In this document: one piece after another, positions 37,777-43,291 of the stretch
How the letters are laid out: every line of letters starts with the position of its first letter
How positions within the stretch are numbered: position 1 is the first letter of the stretch
Source of the DNA: Paracoccaceae bacterium
GTDB taxonomy: Bacteria; Pseudomonadota; Alphaproteobacteria; Rhodobacterales; Rhodobacteraceae
Assembly: GCA_029242355.1 (NCBI GenBank)
Contig: JAQWUC010000036.1
Location: 1-43,291 of the forward strand
Length of the DNA stretch: 43,291 nucleotides
Direction: 5' to 3'
Translations under genes and position numbers: made by a program
Notes under the pieces: model-generated
Databases searched by the model: none
Told to the model about the DNA's origin: nothing
What the model saw: only the letters and a program-made list of their open reading frames with translations

Positions 37777-39149
37777 AAATCTTTCAGTTTTTTTTGATCA
37801 AAATTAGGACTTAAACTCCATTGGGTTTTATCAGATTGATCGTTTATTAATATCCCTACCGCTTCCATTTTTTTTCTAATCAGATCTGCCTTTGTAAAAT
37901 CTTTAGTTTTCTTCGCAGCCGAGCGTTTATTAATTATTGCTTCAATCTTGTGCCTATCAATTTCATCTAACCGACGTTTTTTGTGTTCAACATCGTGAAA
38001 ATCCTGCTCCAAGAGGCCTAAGAATTGAGCAGAAGCAAGTAAGTCAGAAAAATTCTCTGCCGCAGCCAACGCGTGAAGTTCTGCGAATGCCTTCGGAGTA
38101 TTTAAATCATCGGCTAATGCCTTTAGAATCGTTGGCGAAGGTCTCTCTGAGGCCACAGTACCAGCACATAACCCTCGCCATTTACTTAGAATCTTTGAAC
38201 ATTCAGCAACGCGTTGGTGTGTCCAGTCAAGTGGTTGTCTATAATGAGTTGACATTAAAACCATCCGAATAACCTCTCCTGTTAAACCGGACGAAATTAA
38301 ATCTTGTACTGTTAAAAAATTCCCTAAAGACTTTGACATTTTTTCTCCCTCAATTTGAAGAAATCCATTGTGCATCCAAATATTTGCAAAACCGCTAGTA
38401 GGATAAGCGCAGCAACTCTGTGCAATCTCATTTTCATGATGTGGAAATACCAAGTCAATGCCTCCACCATGAATATCAAAAGCCTTACCAATTAATTCAT
38501 CTATCATTGCCGAACACTCTATGTGCCAGCCCGGCCTACCCCTACCCCAAGGGCTATCCCAACCGGGGTCTTCCACCTCTGACGGTTTCCAAAGCACAAA
38601 ATCAAGAGGATCACTTTTATTTTCTGAAACAGCGACTCTACTCCCCGACACCATTTCTTCCAATTTTCTGTTAGACAAAAGGCCATAATCAGGAAATGAT
38701 CTAACGGAAAATAACACATGGCCCGCATCATCAAGATAAGCATTTTTCTTATTTAAAAGAATTTTTATCTGTCTTATCATTGCATCAATATATTCAGTAG
38801 CTCGAGGGCTTTCAGTTGGTTCTAAAACATTTAGCTGATTCATGTCTTGTTTATACCACTCAATAGTTTCATCGGTAATGCTCGTAATCGATCGTCCAGT
38901 ATCTCGCGCCTGTTTATTTATCTTATCATCAATATCAGTAAAATTTCGAACATAAGTAACACAAGTTTTACCAAAAACTTGTCGTAGAAATCTAAATAGG
39001 ACGTCAAAGACGACTGCTGGCCTAGCATTACCAATATGCGCCCTCTCATAAACCGTTGGGCCACATACATAAAACTTTATATCTTTCGAATTAATTGGTT
39101 TAAAGAAAGTCTTCTTTTTCTCTTTTGTATCATAGAACCTGATTTTCAT
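37773..39149 (-). CDS. cysS: Cysteinyl-tRNA synthetase
   Basis: FYVCGPTVYERAHIGNARPAVVFDVLFR; GWHIECSAMI; HGGGIDLVFPHHENEIAQS; KMSKSLGNFLTV. Confidence 0.97.
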   Translation of the reverse strand: MKIRFYDTKEKKKTFFKPINSKDIKFYVCGPTVYERAHIGNARPAVVFDVLFRFLRQVFGKTCVTYVRNFTDIDDKINKQARDTGRSITSITDETIEWYKQDMNQLNVLEPTESPRATEYIDAMIRQIKILLNKKNAYLDDAGHVLFSVRSFPDYGLLSNRKLEEMVSGSRVAVSENKSDPLDFVLWKPSEVEDPGWDSPWGRGRPGWHIECSAMIDELIGKAFDIHGGGIDLVFPHHENEIAQSCCAYPTSGFANIWMHNGFLQIEGEKMSKSLGNFLTVQDLISSGLTGEVIRMVLMSTHYRQPLDWTHQRVAECSKILSKWRGLCAGTVASERPSPTILKALADDLNTPKAFAELHALAAAENFSDLLASAQFLGLLEQDFHDVEHKKRRLDEIDRHKIEAIINKRSAAKKTKDFTKADLIRKKMEAVGILINDQSDKTQWSLSPNFDQKKLKDL

Positions 39150-39346
39150 TTTAAAATCGCTTTCCTACAACCGGACAAAATAAGTTCTTACCTCGAGAAT
39201 CGCATTTTTTACATTAAGTTCCTAGCACTGTATTGTCTAAAATCAAGCAATAGCATAAAAACACTTAAACATTATTTGTATTTAACGATTTGAAATGAAC
39301 ATGGTCCCTGATTTGTTAGAAATAAGAAAATAAGTTATGAATTGCA

Positions 39347-40108
39347 ATGAATAATTCACACTTATACTCAACTGTAAGAAAAATCATACTCATAATAATC
39401 GTGGGCATGCTTACATCAAATTGTTCACATTACCTCACAGATGGAACGAATAGCATCACTAGTGACCCCTTTGAAAAGTATAATCGAATAACTCACAAGT
39501 TTAATAAGATTGTTGATCGAGGAGCACTCCTACCAGCGTCACAAATTTATGGTGGTTCAGTCCCCCAATATTTCCGACTAGGGGCGGCATCTTTTCATGG
39601 CAACCTGCAAGAGCCCAAACGCTTTATAAACCATTTAGTTCAACTTCAGTTTAGAAAAGCATCAGTAGACGTAAGCAGATTCGCAATAAACAGCACTGTT
39701 GGACTTCTAGGGTTATTTGATGCCGCATCCTGGTTTGAATTATTTCCCGAAAAAACAAACTTTGATGAAACATTCGCTTCCTGGTCAATTCCGACTGGTC
39801 CGTATCTAGAAATACCCCTCTTAGGATCAAGCTCAGTCCGAGGTTCATTCAGCATATTCGCAGATTACACTGTTAACCCACTGTTAATGTTGCCTGGACC
39901 TATACCAAGTATAAGTTTTGCAACTTTTGAAATAGTAAATATTATCAACAACCGCTATCAATATTCTCAAGCCATTAATTCAATCTTATACTACTCGAGC
40001 GATAGCTATTCATCAACCAGATTGACTTATTTGCAGAAATTAAAATCTATTAATCAAGCTCAGGAAGAATTACCAATCGAGCTTTTTGATCCATTCGCAG
40101 AATATTAA
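39347..40108 (+). CDS. mlaA: MlaA/VacJ family lipoprotein
   Basis: Lipobox-like [34 protein letters not shown]...[19 protein letters not shown]...[26 protein letters not shown]. Confidence 0.93.
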   Translation: MNNSHLYSTVRKIILIIIVGMLTSNCSHYLTDGTNSITSDPFEKYNRITHKFNKIVDRGALLPASQIYGGSVPQYFRLGAASFHGNLQEPKRFINHLVQLQFRKASVDVSRFAINSTVGLLGLFDAASWFELFPEKTNFDETFASWSIPTGPYLEIPLLGSSSVRGSFSIFADYTVNPLLMLPGPIPSISFATFEIVNIINNRYQYSQAINSILYYSSDSYSSTRLTYLQKLKSINQAQEELPIELFDPFAEY

Positions 40109-41040
40109 AAATTATCAATGCCACCTTTAAATACTCTACTTGATAGTATATCAACATCATCTATTGTGCTAAGCTGGTCAGCATTTAACAATCCAATAGA
40201 TTCATTAAAAATTCTATTTGCGTGTCTTAAACGAGCCCGATCCAGTGCATTTCTTATTGAACGAGCATTGGCAAAGTGAGCTTGATCTCTTCGCAATCTA
40301 ATATAATCGCTTAGGGCTACAATAGCTTGAGGAGTCAACTTATAGTGCTGCTCCTTAAGAGTTTTTTGGGCAATTTCTAATAACTCGTCAGAGGTATAAT
40401 CTGGAAATTCAATGTGATGAGCAATCCTTGATCGAAATCCAGGATTGCTTTCAAAAAACTTAGCCATTTTGTCTTTATAACCTGCCAAAATTACAACTAA
40501 ATCGTCCCTATTATTCTCCATAACCTGAAGAAGAATTTCAATAGCTTCTTGCCCATAATCTCGTTCATTCTCAGGACGATATAGATAATAAGCTTCATCA
40601 ATGAATAAGACCCCACCCATTGCCTTTTTTAAGACTTCTTTTGTTTTAGGCGCTGTATGCCCGATATACTGCCCTACAAGATCGTCTCTGGTGACGGAAA
40701 CGAGATGTCCTTTCCTTACAAAACCAAGTTTATGAAGCAAATCTGCCATTTTTAGCGCTAGTGTTGTTTTGCCAGTTCCAGGGTTTCCAGAAAAACTCAT
40801 GTGAAGTGTAAGAGGTTCGTTCACTAACCCAAGTTTACGTCGCGCTTTATCTACTATAAGCAAAGCCGCTGTTTCTCTGATACGCGTCTTAACTGGTTCC
40901 AATCCAGTAAGAGAAGTATCCAATTCGTCAAGTATTTCTCCGACACCGCTTTCTTTGAAATCCTTAGCTAAATCAACCTCTTCTACTATTTCTTGTTCTT
41001 CGCCTAGCACTTCTTCACTACACATTATCCACCAATGCAA
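40105..41040 (-). CDS. cbbX: Red-type RuBisCO activase CbbX
   Basis: [28 protein letters not shown] Walker [35 protein letters not shown]. Confidence 0.96.
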   Translation of the reverse strand: MHWWIMCSEEVLGEEQEIVEEVDLAKDFKESGVGEILDELDTSLTGLEPVKTRIRETAALLIVDKARRKLGLVNEPLTLHMSFSGNPGTGKTTLALKMADLLHKLGFVRKGHLVSVTRDDLVGQYIGHTAPKTKEVLKKAMGGVLFIDEAYYLYRPENERDYGQEAIEILLQVMENNRDDLVVILAGYKDKMAKFFESNPGFRSRIAHHIEFPDYTSDELLEIAQKTLKEQHYKLTPQAIVALSDYIRLRRDQAHFANARSIRNALDRARLRHANRIFNESIGLLNADQLSTIDDVDILSSRVFKGGIDNF

Positions 41041-41098
41041 TTATAAATATTGTTAAAGTTAAAGAAAACATCAAGATTTTTGACCCTTGCCTTTAAAC

Positions 41099-41515
41099 CT
41101 AATATCTCTCGCCCTCTGGAAGGTCAGTAGAATAGGGCGTTATTGAATATCTCACCGATCGTCCTCTAATTTCCTCCCGCGATAATCGAAAACCTTTTTC
41201 AGTCTTTGGTCTATTTGCGATGAATGACAGTCTTACAGACTCCCAGCCTGCAGTCGAGTCAAAAGCCATAATACGAATATACTTACCACCGTGAATTTTT
41301 CTACATTCATTCAACTCATACACAACAGCCGCAGCATCAGGATTATCGAACATAGGGTGGCCCCACATTTCCCAATATGTATTGCGCGGATGCGGATCAT
41401 CAGTGTATTCCAAACTAACTGCCCAATCATTATCTATGCAGTACTGCACCTGAGTATGAATCTGTTGATCGGTTAAATCAGGTAAAAAAGAAAAAGCGCC
41501 TTGAGTTACTCTCAT
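41099..41515 (-). CDS. cbbS: RuBisCO small subunit, form I (red type)
   Basis: MRVTQGAFSFLPDLTDQQIHTQVQYCIDNDWAVSLEYTDDPHPRNTYWEMWGHPMFD. Confidence 0.97.
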   Translation of the reverse strand: MRVTQGAFSFLPDLTDQQIHTQVQYCIDNDWAVSLEYTDDPHPRNTYWEMWGHPMFDNPDAAAVVYELNECRKIHGGKYIRIMAFDSTAGWESVRLSFIANRPKTEKGFRLSREEIRGRSVRYSITPYSTDLPEGERY

Positions 41516-41527
41516 TTTATTTACTCC

Positions 41528-42997
<1,470 letters not shown>

Positions 42998-43015
42998 TTA
43001 TAAAATCATCGTTAC

Positions 43016-43291
43016 TTATAAATCTCGCAATGAATAACGAACAGCCATGTCGTCCATAGAGATAATTTTCATTTTTGCTGCTTTCCCGGCTGTTCCGAAT
43101 CGCTCAAATCTATCCTTACAAAGAGCCGTCATCTCACTCATTGCCGGAATCAAAAACTTCCTTGGATCAAATTCTTTTTTGTTTCTTGTAGCTATCTTTC
43201 TGAATTGTCCAGTGATGGCCATTCGGCAGTCAGTATCAATATTAACTTTTCGAACTCCAGATTTTATTCCCCGTTCAATCTCTTCTACTGG
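43016..43291 (-). CDS. Class II fructose-bisphosphate aldolase, C-terminal part (runs off right edge)
   Basis: In-frame to the edge: PVEEIERGIKSGVRKVNIDTDCRMAITGQFRKIATRNKKEFDPRKFLIPAMSEMTALCKDRFERFGTAGKAAKMKIISMDDMAVRYSLRDL. Confidence 0.9.
   Translation of the reverse strand, partial: PVEEIERGIKSGVRKVNIDTDCRMAITGQFRKIATRNKKEFDPRKFLIPAMSEMTALCKDRFERFGTAGKAAKMKIISMDDMAVRYSLRDL

Overview
AT-rich alphaproteobacterial-looking chromosomal segment, with gene content suggesting a streamlined marine lineage (taxonomy is inference). Left edge: the 3' end of an L-threonine aldolase gene, followed by ~700 bp of decayed DNA holding a truncated class III nucleotidyl cyclase N-terminus and a truncated tRNA-Pro-like fragment. 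About 0.9-17.1 kb is an accessory, catabolic-looking cluster. It has two tandem pairs of APH/choline-kinase-like kinases, an amidase, a DeoR/GlpR-type regulator, an Opp/Dpp-type ABC importer with a fused two-NBD ATPase, a GlpA-like and an HcnB/GlpB-like FAD oxidoreductase, and an M20-type Zn hydrolase. About 17.4-30.6 kb is mostly housekeeping (DUF192, double CSD cold-shock protein, pdxH, fabI, gpt, a P450, mazG, fur-like, eno, thiE-like, olsA/olsB-like acyltransferases, gamma-carbonic-anhydrase-like, gmk, class II DAHP synthase, GlxA-type regulator). About 30.6-36.1 kb contains several apparent gene breakages: a cytochrome-b-anchored [2Fe-2S] adenylate cyclase split by a homopolymer frameshift plus an in-frame TAA, a 26-codon metE-like remnant, a YqaA gene without an ATG, and an AlkA-type glycosylase frameshifted at A10. 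tRNA-Leu(CAA) also lies there. The right end carries cimA, cysS, mlaA and a red-type RuBisCO cluster (cbbX, cbbS, cbbL, class II FBA running off the edge). Strongest oddities: (i) the fused ABC ATPase has one wholly degenerate and one canonical composite ATP site; (ii) one kinase pair has a degenerate Brenner motif, including a predicted pseudokinase; (iii) the split cyclase keeps an intact catalytic module but a broken haem-type sensor; (iv) two frame breaks within 4 kb are each repaired by +1 A in a poly-A run. No database search was possible; all assignments come from reading motifs.
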